DNA from: Massospora cicadina
Lineage: Eukaryota > Entomophthoromycota > Entomophthoromycetes > Entomophthorales > Entomophthoraceae
Length of the DNA: 64,000 nucleotides
Reading direction: 5' to 3'
Assembly: GCA_022478985.1 (NCBI GenBank)
Contig: JAKSZP010002711.1
Coordinates: 124,001 to 188,000 of the forward strand
A program made the position numbers and the translations under genes. The stretch's first letter is position 1. The number at the start of each line of letters is the position of its first letter. Below are positions 11,490-23,490 of the stretch, piece by piece. Below the pieces are notes generated by a model. That model saw nothing but the letters and a program-made list of their open reading frames with translations, searched no databases and was not told the origin of the DNA.

Positions 11490-13358
11490 TGCGCCTACTT
11501 TTTGTTCATCATAGAATTTACTGTTGAATTGAGACGGTTGACAATTAACGCCCTAGTGGGCACTGGCGCCTCTGGGACTTCATCAACCTTAAGGTGTCCC
11601 CGGCACTAGGCCTAATTCCTACCATGGGGCCCCTGTTATTGCAGCCTCTCACGTACTGATGATTACACTGTCCCTATGAGCTTCTTCATTTATCTGCCCA
11701 CGAACCATAATTTCATGCCAATTTCTCAGGGATCACAGATTTGCTTTATCCTATGATCTTAAGCATAGGTTGGAGGCGCCAGAATTTGGTATCAATCAAC
11801 ATTGAATGGAACAATATCACTCTCACCTTCTTCTACCACGCTGAAAAATCCCTCTACTCCCCACCCTAACAGAAGACAACATCACTGTAGTGACTGAAGA
11901 GTAACCCCCTCTGAAGCTGGCCCATAACTGCCTACAATGCCTCACATTCTCGAACCTTTTATGGAGAATTTTGATGTCTAGGCATGAATTGCCTGCCACC
12001 CACTCAGAATTTGATTAAATTTCTTTTTGACAGTGAATTTCATCAAAATTAACTGTCCGCTTTACCCTATACTGCCACTTAAGATCAAGCCCTAAAGACC
12101 TGGATTGATAATATATTAGCTATGGAATGTATGATAAAGTAAATATCGCCAGTATCATGCCCATTGGTGTTTATTCAAAAACTGGATGGTACTTTATGCC
12201 CTTGTGTGGATTACAGCCACCTAAACAACAACACCATGGCCATCCTTTGCCTCTACTGATCGAGGCTGCCATAGCCCAAGCAATTGCAAAGTCCAGGGTG
12301 AAATAAAAAACTTGATCTGGTGAACTCGTTCAGCCAAGTTACAGTAAAAGAAGGACAAGAACGGTTGATGGCGATACATACCTGCCACGGTATATACAAG
12401 TTCAAGGTCATGGTATTTGGCCTTAAAAATTTCCCCCCATCATATTTAAAAAGGTTCATTAACCACGCGCTAGGAGACCTTTGCTTTATATGCGGCATAG
12501 TCTACATCAATGACCTTCTGGTAAAATCCCCAACACTGGAACAGCCTGAAAAGGATTTAACAACTGTGTTAGCTGCCCTACAGAAGGCAAGTATTCACGC
12601 AAAGCCCTCAAAATGCAATTTTTCAAAGGCAAAATACAGTTCCTAAAGAAACTCATGACCAACAAGAGGACATGCCATTTTTCACTCCAAGCCGGATACA
12701 ATAAAGCCTTGGTCTACCCCCATAAACCCAATGAAGCTGCGCAGTTTCCTAGGATCAGTCACTTTTCTGAAAAATTCTCTTCTGTGATCTCAGAACTGGC
12801 TACCTCACTCCCCCTTACAGGCAATCACACACTTTTCATTTGGTTTTAAAAACCAGTGGGAATCTAACGCCACCAAAAAGACTTCACTACCGCGCCATTG
12901 CTTCACCATGCTGACAAAGACAAACCATTAAACATAGCACGTGACGCCTCTGTATCAGATGTAGGAGCCACTATACTGCAGGAGCACGATGGATGAGAGC
13001 ACCAGGTGGTGTACTTCTCCTAAAAATTCACAGGCAACAAATGTTTGCGGGTAATCTATGTCAAAGAAAGGGGTGCCGTTACTAGGTCATTGATGCACTG
13101 GTGATACCTGCTAAAAGGAGCAAAGCACTTGGTGACAGTGCGCATGTACCAAAAATTGCTGACATGTTACCATAAACCCCAGAAGTTGGCACACCAACAA
13201 AATGAGGATGCACTTGGATCTCCCTGATTTTAACTTCATATATGAGTTCATCAGAAGGCCAATGCACATACTGCTGGACATACTTAGCAGAAGTCAGTCA
13301 CTCAGACCTTATCCAAAGCAGGATACTGAACAGTTAACAGTGATTCCACTGGGGAAGA
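11490..13358 (+). pseudogene. Protease, RT and RNase H of gypsy H
   Basis: The protease reads INALVGTGASG at about 11540-11572, with the usual DTG changed to GTG. The RT covers about 12.1-12.66 kb: HTCHGIYKFKVMVFGLKN and the box VYINDLLVKS, where active enzymes have YxDD. It continues through HAKPSKCNFSK. The RNase H covers about 12.86-13.33 kb with ARDASVSDVGATILQEHDG and VVYFS. The Asp to Asn change in the RT box and the stops make it inactive. No chromodomain or integrase is seen. Confidence 0.75.
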
Positions 13359-13738
13359 TTTTCGGCATAATAGTTCTCTTAACTGACACCAAAGTTCAAA
13401 AATTGACTCAAAGCTGCAAACTACTGAGAGGCTAAAAAAAAGATGGGGTGAAATAGACTACTTTATTAAGATAGAAAGCGTCAATGTATATAAGGCGTAT
13501 GGGGACTAGGTACCTCATAACCTTTATGAACCTGTATAATCAGGATCTTTCACTGCCTACCAGATCGATTGACTGGTTAGTACCTTCATTACTCTGCGTT
13601 GTCCTCATGACTGAAGTGGTGGGGGTCACACCTCTTGAAGTTCAGGTAGTGGGGATAGGATTCCAGAAGGCATCTTCATCAATTCTTGCACGTGTGGTGC
13701 TTCTCGATCAAATATCATATTGGTTCCTTAAGGGTTAG
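13359..13738 (-). repeat. D3 LTR, 3' part (split by gypsy A)
   Basis: The minus strand matches the D LTRs at 16086-16562 and 27293-27765: a TATA region, CTTTCT then AAAGTAGTCTAT, and the upstream QDLSLPTRSIDW-like stretch when read on the plus strand. It stops at 13738, where gypsy A begins. The missing 5' part of the same LTR is found at 44524-44602, directly after A. Confidence 0.82.
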
Positions 13739-14255
13739 TGTTGGGAGATTTGATATGACTGGGATATAAGCCTTAAACATTGGTGTTGGCTCATTGGCTA
13801 TTCACCAGAATCAAGTTTAGAGCATTTAATGATTAAATAAAATTTAAGGCAAGTTAATGCTAAGTGATTTGAACCCATCCATAAGATGTTATTCCGCCAA
13901 AACCCCCATTGACAATATGAGTAAAATGGAAATTAAAGAAGCTGATTAGCTGAGAGGATGGACCAAAAAGGGAACAAAAAATGAGCATAGGATGGGAAAA
14001 GAAGGTAAAGAGATGGTGTTTTTTAGTTGGTAGCTATAGAGCGATTATGCAGGCTATGATTCTGAATGTTAAACAGTAAAAGATTATGACAGTTAATATA
14101 GGTTGTAGTTTTTGGAGCTCTTAGTCTCCAATGTACCAGATTATTATACTTTTCTAGGGATGGAGATCATTATATTGCTCTACCATTGTATCAGTTGGTG
14201 TTAGCTTCTGTACAACATTCAGCGGATTGTATTTTATTACACCAAATTTCCAACA
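13739..14255 (+). repeat. 5' LTR of gypsy A
   Basis: 517 bp, starting TGTTGGGAGATTTGATATGA and ending TTTCCAACA, so the ends form a 6-bp inverted repeat (TGTTGG/CCAACA). It is colinear with 43994-44518. It is followed at once by the primer-binding block. Confidence 0.88.
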
Positions 14256-14282
14256 GTGGTGCTCACTAAAGGGGGCCCATTG
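14256..14282 (+). promoter_or_regulatory. Primer binding site of gypsy A
   Basis: GTGGTGCTCACTAAAGGGGG lies directly after the LTR end. It matches the blocks at 4696, 16563, 45486 and, in reverse, 2491. Confidence 0.75.
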
Positions 14283-16085
14283 ATTCAACCAACTAGACCT
14301 GTTTGTCTGTCTGTGCTATGGCAGGTATATTTAAAGCTGATGGTAAACTATCTTTGTCTATCAAGTAGGTGCCGTATGCTGAGCTTAAAATTGTCCTGGA
14401 CACCTTGCGCCAAACCAATGATTAGCTGCGTTGTGAGCGTAAATCCCTGGTGGATAGGAATGCAGCATTGTACAGGAACATTGTAACTTTAAACTGCAGA
14501 AAAAGTTATTAGTGGACTTTCTTAGCAGCATGGTCATCTGGCTGAAGTGCGTTGAGCGGAGATTGGATGATGAACCTTCCTACTGTAATTTCTGATGTGG
14601 ATCCAGAGACTAACAAGAGAACGACAGCATAGAACAGTGGCGCTGTGATAAGGGAGTAGCCCAGATAGTGCAGAGGAGCTCCTCACTGCCCAAGCAGGCC
14701 TGGAAGTCAGTTTTCCCATAGTAGTAACTTCAGAAATGATTCCGCCTCGTCAGAAGGAGTTCCACATATGTTCACAGTGTTGCTTACTGAAGAATCTCAG
14801 GCCGCACCCATACCAGTGGATAAGCTGAGTTCCACTTTCCCTTCTGCATCCTCCCCTTGTCAAGGGTCAAGTTATGCCCAATGGGAAGTGTCCCAGTTAG
14901 CCATGAGAGCTCATAGTTTTGAGCGTGATAAGGGTGTGTGCATTAATAAGTTGCCCCATTCAATCAAGATGGGAACATGCAGAGGTTCTTAAAACAGCTT
15001 GAGTTCAATGTGGAGGGATCTTCGTACTACCATAAGGAAAAAATGTAGATCTCCACCTTAGATGTTGAGAGCATCGACAAGGTTACATGAATCTTATGAC
15101 AGCTTCATCACTAACCTGGAAGTCAAAGAAAGGTGCTGCAGTTGTTCAAGGTGGTAGAACAAATGGCTCAGCGAAAGGCCAATTTTTGAATATTGGGTTT
15201 CAGAATAATGAGACCTTGACAGGGTTTGCCAATTAATTTACTTATGAAGCACACGTCTTAGATGGGCGAGAACGTTATCAGAAGCTAATGTCATAATTGC
15301 AATGACCGTGGTGGTGAAATCACAGCAGGCAAAATTTTAATGCAATGTTTCCAGTTCTGCAAGGGTATATCCCCTTGCTTAAAATTGTTAATTACCTGCA
15401 CCAATGGACGCCACGTTTATTATGACTGATTTTTAGTGGAAGCATTAGATAACTGCAACTGCGGGCTATTTCTTTGAGCGGCCCCAACGATTGACCTATA
15501 ATCTGCTGGCAAATCCTCATCCATCAGATAAGTTTTGGTTCGCAAGCATCTGACATATAACTCTCAGCTGAATTATAAACCTTCACTCAACCCTTGACCT
15601 GAGCCGTTTCATGACAATTGGAGATGGGTGCCTTCAGAGTAATGTGTTATGCATGAAGTCACCCCAGTCATCTTGCTTCAACTACCCTGCTAACCTGCAG
15701 GTTCACATCGTACAGTTGGACCATTATATCCAGGGAAAAGCTCAAGCGGAATAGAGATGGGACTTGCTACTTTCACTGGTTTGATTTCAGTTGTTTTATC
15801 CAAACACAACAAGTTACTTTCTGCTGTACCTTATAATCTCACAGACGTGTTACTCTATCAAAATCCTGCTGACAACTTACACATGGTGAAACATTTGAAA
15901 GCCAAAAAAGCTGTGGTAGAGGAGGCTCTTTAGGGATGCTGAAACCCTATGCCTGTCAGATTCTTGAGCAAGCCTCGTCCAAAGAACACCAACCCTCCTC
16001 TGAAGTGCCATCACTGAAAGAGGTGACTGTCCCCATCCCAGTATCAAGAGATTATCTGGGAATACCCAAATGTTAGAGTGAGCAT
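14283..16085 (+). pseudogene. Decayed gag of gypsy A, 5' part
   Basis: Pieces match the B2 gag at the same relative positions. Around 15.06-15.4 kb it has a TLDVESIDKVT segment, then NIGFQNNETLTGFAN and TYEAHVLDGRERY; B2 has LDVGSADQV, NIVF-RNETLSKFAD and FTVEAHVLIG. Around 15.9-16.08 kb it has KEVTVPIPVSRDYLGIPK, the counterpart of DAIVKEYPKVGE in B2. The frame then breaks at the D insertion and resumes at 27771. Stops and shifts are frequent throughout. Confidence 0.7.
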
Positions 16086-16562
16086 TTTCAGGATTCAAAG
16101 TGATGAGCAAGCTTAAATCCCTGCTCCAAAAATCGAGCCACAATGGATAAACTCTCAAAACAGCATGAACGGAAACTTAAAGTGTGTGCACTGAAACTAG
16201 ATTCAATCAGAAAGTATCATGTGTACTAGAATCAATGGAATCACTTTTAGGAATCCAGTACCTGCCTCCTGAATCTTAAGAGGTGCTATCCCCAACACCG
16301 CAGTCACGAGGAAGACACAGTACAATGAGGGCGCCATCCAGGCGATTGATCTGGAAGGCAGTAAAAGATCCTGATTATATGGGGCCATGAAGGTCTTTGA
16401 GGCACCATGTCGCCATATGCCCTATAAATATCGATGCTTTCTAACACAAAAAAGTAGTCTATATTCTATCCATCTTTTTGTTTCTCAACATATCCACTAA
16501 TTATCAGCTTCCAGACCATTTTTTTCTTGGCTACAGTCATGAGAACTGTTACACCTTGAAAA
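16086..16562 (+). repeat. 5' LTR of gypsy D
   Basis: 477 bp. It starts TTTCAGGATTCAAAGTGATG, where the related D3 copy starts TGTCAGG. It has a TATAAATA box at 16423-16430 and ends just before the primer block at 16563. It is colinear with 27293-27765. Confidence 0.83.
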
Positions 16563-16589
16563 GTGGTGCTCACTATAGGGGGCTCCAAG
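16563..16589 (+). promoter_or_regulatory. Primer binding site of gypsy D
   Basis: GTGGTGCTCACTATAGGGGG follows the D 5' LTR and matches the block used by A, B1, B2 and the miniature element. Confidence 0.72.
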
Positions 16590-16699
16590 CTGTCAAAGTG
16601 AAAACATCTACCACAAATTTTGGAGAATACTTTTTTAGCACTAGTTGTGCCCAACTCAAATGGGGAAGCCGCCATGCATCTTTATTTGCATTTGAACCA

Positions 16700-18620
16700 A
16701 ATAAAGGGAATATTATAAAATAAAAAAGTCCTAATATAGCCCCTAAGTTATCAGCCTAGGAAGCCATATCAGAAGGTGAGGATGCTTTGAGGAAACTTTT
16801 GTTTGGCGCCCACTTTAGCTGGCGGACTATGGCAGACAGCATAAGGGTTGGGGCATCAGTGACATGTGGCATAAGGAGGTATAATTGAGGTTTTCTTTGT
16901 TAAAGAGGCTGGCGGTGTCCAATGCCTCAACGTATTGAGCAAGTTGATGCTCATCAAAAGTGATGAGAGAAGGCACACACGTGAAGGATTTGATACGCTG
17001 GCAGGTTTAGGGATAATTGGGGTCAAACAGAGAAATTTTTGCTGCATCAATGCAAGTGCAGCTTGCTCCAAAGCGAGCTCCTCATTTTCGTGTTTAGCAT
17101 CTTCATCAAAATCATGTGGGAAATTTGGGATGGGAATACCCTCAATAAGGGGTTCCATCGCCCATGCAGATGTCAGTGGAGGAGGATGTTGGTGGGAGCA
17201 GCTGCTGCCTCTACAACATTTTGTTAATATTATATATGCAGGGAAACCGTTTTTAGCTCTAAAATGGTGGGGATGCAAATTGGGAAGATTTACAAAAATT
17301 CCTCCAAGGCAAAATTGGGCTTAACATTATACAGCCAATCATATCATCAATCCATTTGAGCGCTTTGAATGGATTTAAATTGGCTAATGCTGAGCCAGCT
17401 ACTGGAGTCAGTGCAGTGGCAGATCCTTATTGGCTGTAAACAGTTGACCATGGCAGCTCAGCCAAAACTGTCTCAGCTATCAACTCAGGATTCCGTAATT
17501 CCAACGAATTCTTAAAAAATTATAAGCTTTGATTGGGTGCTGCTTTAAGAGCAGTGCCAGAATTAACTGAGGTTGGGGCGGAAGGATTGCACCCCACTCA
17601 AGAAATTTGGGCGAGGCAGCAGCCAGTCCAACGCCAGAAGGAGGAGTGGCAGAAGTGGCGGAGGTGGAAGCCACAGAGAACTTGCACTTTGAATGATCCT
17701 ATTTGAAGCACAAGGGGCATATGGCGTGGCCATTTTTGCATGCGCCCAAAAAGGATGATCTGGTGCAGATCTGATCACAGTTTGGGGGGAATCATGAGGT
17801 GGGTGTTATGATGGAAAGGGCGGATCGTCACAAAGGTGTGAGGCCCTGCCAACCAACCCACCCCATTGGGAACCACAAATTGCAAGATGGGGTATGCGCC
17901 ATAAATGGCCAAACCCTCCATCAGTCTGTGGTGAAGGCGTTTGGGGGAGAGAAATGTTAGCAACCCAGAAAACTGGACCACCAAAGTGGCCCCATCCGGG
18001 AGCTGCATTCGAACAGTAGAAATTGGGATATTTTTGAAAATAATTGTCAGCTTAGATGCTAATGCTGCATGAGCCTCAGATAAAAAACTGGAGAAAAAGC
18101 CCTTGAAAGATCTAAAATTGATATATCCGGCAGGTTTAAAAACCCCCATGGCCATCTCAATGATGGCCTCGCTTGCATATGGGAAAAGATTCTCATCTTT
18201 GACCTAGGGGCTAAAATGCAGGTTGTTCCAAGGGAGCACCAAAGGGCTCCAGAGCACCACCTGTGAGCATGCGAGATGGTAGGGTAAGTCACAATGTGGG
18301 ACGTAACTCCCAATGGCATTTGGGGGGCTAGCAGAGCCAGCCCAGATGTTCTTTGGAGGTGACTGAAGGACGCCAGAAGGTGGCGCACCACCACCCCCAA
18401 GCTGGAGCAGCAGGCGTTGATGGCATTGACATTTGATTTAGATGCTTGATTTGAGCAGCTAGTTTTTGTATTTTTTTTAAAAAACTCAAAATTTGGCTTC
18501 AATTTAATCGATAAAAGCGAAAGAAAGGTTATAAAGAGAATACTGGCAGTCACAAAGGTCAATCTGCTGATCAGTTGAGAAGCGTTGCTCAATGCATTAG
18601 TACCTCATGGTATAAGGTGC
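16700..18620 (-). mobile_element. Half-LINE hL-2
   Basis: A minus-strand ORF1-only element lying in the leader of gypsy D; ends are approximate and I could not find its TSD. Reading from 18592 leftward it shows the conserved N-terminal region, then GLAIYGAYPILQFVVPNG, APDHPFWAHAK and, in another frame, the knuckle CPLCFK-DHSK. A Pro/Ser-rich part follows. It matches hL-1, hL-3 and hL-4 in order of motifs. Confidence 0.72.
16856..18592 (-). pseudogene. ORF1-like protein of half-LINE hL-2
   Basis: Main open pieces are 177 residues at 18592-18059, 126 residues at 18155-17775 and 140 residues at 17278-16856, in differing frames. The middle piece carries MQLPDGATLVVQFSGL and PILQFVVPNG; the same block occurs in hL-4 as TTMEVQFAGLPTHLP. 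The first piece contains a hydrophobic stretch near its start. An RNA-binding role is inferred from the CCHC knuckle and from LINE ORF1 proteins in general. Confidence 0.6.
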
Positions 18621-19870
18621 CACCCATGCAGCCAGAGAGCTTATAATTATGGGCCACGTTCCAGTTCTCCCTGCCCTCTGTTGATGGAAACTAGTACCAA
18701 CTTAGTACAAGAACCTTAATGACATCATTTAACAGTTAATAAATGGCATCTACTCAGTGGGTGCCCATTCCAGCTGCCCCTGAATCTCCTCCATGCCCTC
18801 TAACATGTGAGATCTTTATAGTTTAGCTCAGCTGCCAGTTGGAAAACTAACACTGGGAACCAAGTGCTACCTTTATAACTTTGTTCACCCAGCTATTCAT
18901 CACCTCCTTAGCTAGTCTGGTTGCACCATCATGAAGTCTCCTGACAACTGGTGCTCACCCCAACCTTAAACTCTCGTGTTGTCATTTTTACAACGTGGCC
19001 TCCTTCTTTGTCCTTGACAACCAAGAAGCCATAATTAATAACTGCCAATAAATAGAAGAAGCCTGAGGCACAATTTTAGTGCTGGATAAAAGGATTTCAG
19101 GATACCTTAAAGATCAACTGCATCTGATATTGAACTCCTTGAGGCTGCTTGGACCAGCGCCTCCACCAAGTTGAAGATCTGGTGCAGACCCTACAACAAC
19201 ACTATTGGAAGCTTTCCTCTAGTGACTACACCTCAAGTAGTTAAGGGCCTGAAGGGCCTAGGGGGCCTGAAAGTTTTAAGGGCGTGAGGTCCCGAAGGAT
19301 TTGAAGGTCCCTGTGGACCTTGCAGGTCCTCTGGCTCCATGGCACCTACCCCAGAGACCCGGATGACCCTTGGCAAAAGGATGTTTTAGCAGCCTTGGCC
19401 GCTTTATGAGATCAAAGCTGTAATGTGGTGCAGGGATGTAAACTCTGAGTAGTCGGAGTCCCCCTCAACCCTAGGGTCTTTATAGAGGTCTTGTTGGACG
19501 AAATGAATAACGTTAGCGCCTTCACCAAGGTTACCAATAGCCGCATCTCCAGCTCAAACAAACTTGTCAAGGGTTTGTGACCCATTTGGTCACCCTTGAG
19601 AGCCAGCTTCTATTTCAGGGCGCTGACATTTAATCCTTTTAAGGAGCGTGTTGCACATAAGGTTTCCATTTCCTCCCTCAACCGAAACTGAGATGATATC
19701 CAAGAGGGATTAGAGGGCCTAAAATGACAAGTGAGACCAGCAGGTCCCCTGCGACTATGTGTAGACTGAGATCTCTGATCCTGCTCCCATTCCTGGCGTT
19801 AACACTCTCTCTACTCCTCTTATAACGAACTTTAAGCCTAGCTTTAAGGAGAGGTTCGCCACTGTCCAGT
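18620..19870 (+). other. Leader and early gag of gypsy D, unresolved
   Basis: No ORF of note. A second primer-like string, ACTGGTGCTCACCCCAAC, occurs near 18948 after TCCTGACA, so this may include an older LTR end. Around 19.1-19.2 kb the plus strand gives LHLILNSLRLLGPAPPPS, a gag-like segment. Around 19.24-19.34 kb there is a run of short GGGCCTGAA/GGTCC repeats. Confidence 0.35.
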
Positions 19871-20735
19871 AAAACATCGCCTCTTTCTTGTACGCCTATG
19901 AGAGTTCCACAGAAGAGGCCACCAACTAGTAAAAAAGAAGCATATCCACATCTGCCTCAACAGCACATCTTGGGATTTCATGACTCCCCATTTGAAAGAA
20001 TGAAACACTTGGTAACGGTTTTATATAGCCTTAATGCAAAAGTTTGGCAGCAATTAAACCCTGGCCAATCAAAAACAAGCATTCATGGGTATCTACCTGA
20101 ATAAAAGAGAGAGCCTTATGGAGTTTGCCAGCCACTTATACACCCAAGAGCAGCCCTTGTTACCACCAATTGTATTACCTTGACGACGCCATCACCGCTG
20201 TTATCTCTGCATTGGGATCTTATCCCGAGGTGCAAATACATATAATTGGCCAGAAAAACAGTTTCACTTGCATTTTAGAAATCAAGGAAGCAATTAACGA
20301 GATCCCTTTGTCAACCCTGCACTCCAAGGCTACCCCTTTTTGAACCCTCCAACTGCCCTCAAGTCCATGTGTCCAAAAACCAGAAATTTTTTTTACCCAA
20401 ATGCACCTACTGTAATAGTTTTTGACACAGCACTAATACATGCTGGAAATGACTTGCTGAGGAGGTAGGAAGAGGGCCGTCATTATGAAGGCCGAGGCAC
20501 TCCATGCTTACATCCCTATCACGCCTCAAGAATCATCCATGACCTCAAACAAACCTGGAGCTATTGTACCTGAAGAAGAAGTTTTGGTACCTGATGATAA
20601 TAAAGAAATTGATACTGCATACTCTTTTTCTTATGACTTTCCCATGTTCCCCATTCTACCTCCTCAGTTCAGAAGTCTGGTTATTCATGTCATCATTCAA
20701 GTTCAAAAGATTCCTCTTCTTGCCATAAATTAAAG
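19870..20735 (+). pseudogene. Decayed gag of gypsy D with zinc knuckle
   Basis: Plus-strand pieces at 19898-20104, 20125-20343 and 20485-20733 are the gag C-terminal half. Around 20401-20450 it reads KCTYCNSF, then a stop, HSTNTCWK, which is a CCHC knuckle interrupted by one nonsense codon. An acidic linker (PEEEVLVPDDNKEID) follows, as is common before gypsy proteases. It is a relic. Confidence 0.65.
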
Positions 20736-20773
20736 TGGTTCTCCATGACCATTATATAATCTAAGGTAATTAA

Positions 20774-21010
20774 GTGTATCAAGATTGCTCCGGACTTGCC
20801 ATACTATATGGATTATTGCACGGCAGGCCTGCTATGTACCCAATCTATAGGATCCTATTTTCCCTACCTATCTTTTTGGGAAGCTCTCCATGCATACCCC
20901 CCATCGCACTGGATAACCCCAGTTATGACCTACTTCTTGGAACTCAGTTCCTTTGAGACTACTCAGCTGTAGTACATTATAAAGACAGATTTCTATCTCC
21001 ACTGGGGCAT
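20774..21010 (+). pseudogene. Protease remnant of gypsy D
   Basis: The recognisable part is the C-terminal side: NPSYDLLLGTQFLRDYSAVV, the usual YDLLLG-F-R-Y ending of a gypsy aspartic protease. The DTG active-site segment upstream is not recognisable. Confidence 0.6.
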
Positions 21011-21484
21011 TAAGTCCACTAAAATTCAGAAATTCCTGCAACTCTAAGATGGAGGTCAAGGCCTGAGCTTGCATACTAGAAAGTGAGGGCTGAATCGATT
21101 GGCTCAATTATCACATAAGGGGCTCTCAAGTCCAGCTGTCCCCACCCGCTGTTGATGGACAAGAAGGCATGCCAATCTACAGACCTTGGGCGACCACTAT
21201 ACCTCCAAATTCCCAGGTCATGGCTGACACCTGCGTTCATATTAATGTCCCCTCCAGATACCTGCTGGAAATCCAAGGCTTGAAAAATATGTCTGCGAAG
21301 GAGGTGCTAACCTGCCTGTGAATTCTAGTTCCTACTTATGCCGGATCTATATCAGTGCTGTTGGCTAACCTTACCAACAGATCCAAAGTATTAGGCCTGA
21401 ACAGTCCCGCCGCCTATGTCTGCCTCCTACCAGTGGAGGCTTTTGACATTGTCTGTAGTTTCAGGAGCCTAAGGGAAATTTGTA

Positions 21485-22440
21485 TTGAAGATGCCCCTGT
21501 CAGTGACCTTGGTTGACACCAATATTGGAAAGGAACTCACTGGAGACCAACAGCAGGAAGTTCACGAATTATTGGAGGAGTATTCAAGCCTATTTTTGCC
21601 TCAACCTATGACTTTAGGAGAATGTACAGAGTCCTACATAATGTGGAGACTGGGGACGCTAGCCTCTTTCAGTCCTGACCTTACATAAAGATTAAGGTTA
21701 AAAAAGCCCAGGTGGCGGTGGAGCTTTGACAACTACTCAAAGCCAGACTTTTAGTGCCTTCGCGCAGCCCTTGGGTCTCTCCCATCATGGTGGTTCAGAA
21801 GAGGGATAGCAGCTATCAGGTGGTGATGGAATATCGATGGCTAACTTTATTTACAAGAAGAACATTTACCTTTGCCTAAATTGATACACACTTCAACTGC
21901 TTGCTGGATCGCAGTACTTTTCTGAAATGGACCTTGCTAGTGGATATTGGAAAGTGGATCTCGCCCCCAAAGAGAGCCAAGTGCTCACAAATAGCCAATG
22001 AAATGCTATTCAAGCCCACAAGGATTCCCCAGGGCCTTTGTAATGCACCAGTCACTTTTCAATGCGCCATGGACGGGATCCTCAAAATTGAAATTGTCAT
22101 GAGTCCTTGTCTTCCTCAATAACATCACTCTCTTCTCGCAAACTTTTCATGGACATGTCAAGCATCCTCAGGAAGGCCTAATTGCTTCAGAAGGCTTTGA
22201 TAAAGCCCAAACTCTCGATTTACTCCTGCCTACAATCAGAAATGGAGTTTATAGGACACCAGGTCTCGAAATATGGCATCCAGCCCATACCAAACAATGT
22301 TGACACCATAGAAAAGATGTTGCGCCCCCAGAGCCCAAGGGATTTCTGTATTCCATGGATTGTGGTGGGTTATTATCATCAATATATCCCTCAATTTTCT
22401 GACCTAGCTGAGCATCTATTTTACCTCTGTCAGAAAATCT
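21485..22440 (+). pseudogene. Reverse transcriptase of gypsy D
   Basis: Upstream linker HELLEEYSSLFLPQP leads into an RT with many shifts. PQGLCNAPVTFQCAMDGI is at about 22030-22080. The catalytic box at 22111-22123 reads FLNN instead of YLDD. The thumb region VVGYYHQYIPQFSDLAEHLF is at about 22360-22420. The frame is then cut at 22440 by the inserted block and resumes at about 25570 with KKNVPFEWHLEQEQAFNALR. Confidence 0.72.
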
Positions 22441-23490
22441 CTTTTCCAACAATAGGGGCTCCGCTAGTGTGCCAGTACAACCAGTATGAAGACTGGATGA
22501 CACTTGCTGTTGCAACTTCATAGGCGTACCAACCCCCTACAAGTTCACGTCCAACCTATCAATCCCAGCAGACCAACGACTTCGCCTTAGCCCCATGGTC
22601 CCTCATGGGTGTGCCCCAATGAGACCATCCCCCATCCTGGGTAGCCATGGCACTCCCACACTGCACCCTCATGACCAATCGCCAGCCCCTCATAGGTATG
22701 CCCCGGCAAGTCCATCCACCATCCTGGGTGGCTATGGCACTCCCATGCTGCACCACCCTCATGGCTGACGGACATCAGCACCTTATCATTCCTGGCCAGG
22801 TGGACAGGTTCCTGTCAGTTCCTTGTAGGGCTGAGGTATGGGAGATGGCAGCATCAACCACTACAGGCGCGTTACCCCGCGCCTTCTTTGGGAATCTCCA
22901 GTCCCACTTCCCTTAATCTAGCTAGCAAACTACTAACGACTAATAAAAGATGAGAGAAAGAGAGATCTTAATTTGGAGGGTAGGATGACTATTTATACTT
23001 TTTGCTACTGCATCTATGAAAACCCCTCGGCCATCCAAGCCAGAACTTCAGCCAATTGTCAGTCATATGTGATAGAGATTTCATCTCATTCCGCTCATCC
23101 CAATCACTGAATATTAGGTTGATTCATCGTTGGTATGAGTCGCCAGTTAGTCATATATAAACTTCTATTATAAACTTAATTTTAGGCATCCTCAGCATGA
23201 GTTGCTGGTACTCCAAAATTAGGCGGCAAAATCATAGTCAGACAATTAATAGTGAATACATCATCATTTTTCCAGAAATTCTCACAATAGACCACAATTG
23301 GCAGTTGGAGTCAAACTAAGATTGTCAGACAGTTGTAACAATTACGTTGGCTTTCCACTTAAAAATCACACAACAGCCCACAAATATCAGTCAGCATTAA
23401 ACTCAGATTCCGCAAAACCTAAAACAATTAAAAAATACTATCAGAGTTTATTTCCCAATACTTAAAAGGGCTCAACCCACCCAAATGGGG
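22441..23490. other. Inserted non-coding block with tandem repeats
   Basis: This lies inside the D pol and does not code for pol. It opens with TTTTCCAACAATAGGGGCTC, which looks like an LTR end joined to a shortened primer block. It contains an 87-bp tandem repeat and then about 550 bp of AT-rich sequence. Its layout recalls the miniature LTR element at 4157, but I cannot find a matching LTR pair. Confidence 0.35.
22593..22780 (+). repeat. 87-bp tandem repeat, about two copies
   Basis: CCATCCTGGGTAGCCATGGC and CCATCCTGGGTGGCTATGGC recur at a spacing of 87 bp, as do CCCTCATGGGTGTGCCCC and CCCTCATAGGTATGCCCC. Short overlapping ORFs here are by-products of the repeat. Confidence 0.75.

Larger units (their letters stand above)
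8901..13358 (+). mobile_element. Ty3/gypsy element H, 3' truncated
   Basis: A plus-strand gypsy relic with gag (about 8.9-11.4 kb), protease, RT and RNase H. Its gag is interrupted by a solo B-family LTR at 10181-10741, and the reading resumes on the other side. The element stops at about 13358, where the end of the D3 LTR begins in the opposite orientation. Its integrase is therefore displaced or lost. It appears to be among the oldest layers of the nest. Confidence 0.72.

Noticed and set aside
22593..22780. CRISPR-like repeat array
   Set aside because: Only about two units of 87 bp with no spacers, in a eukaryotic transposon setting.
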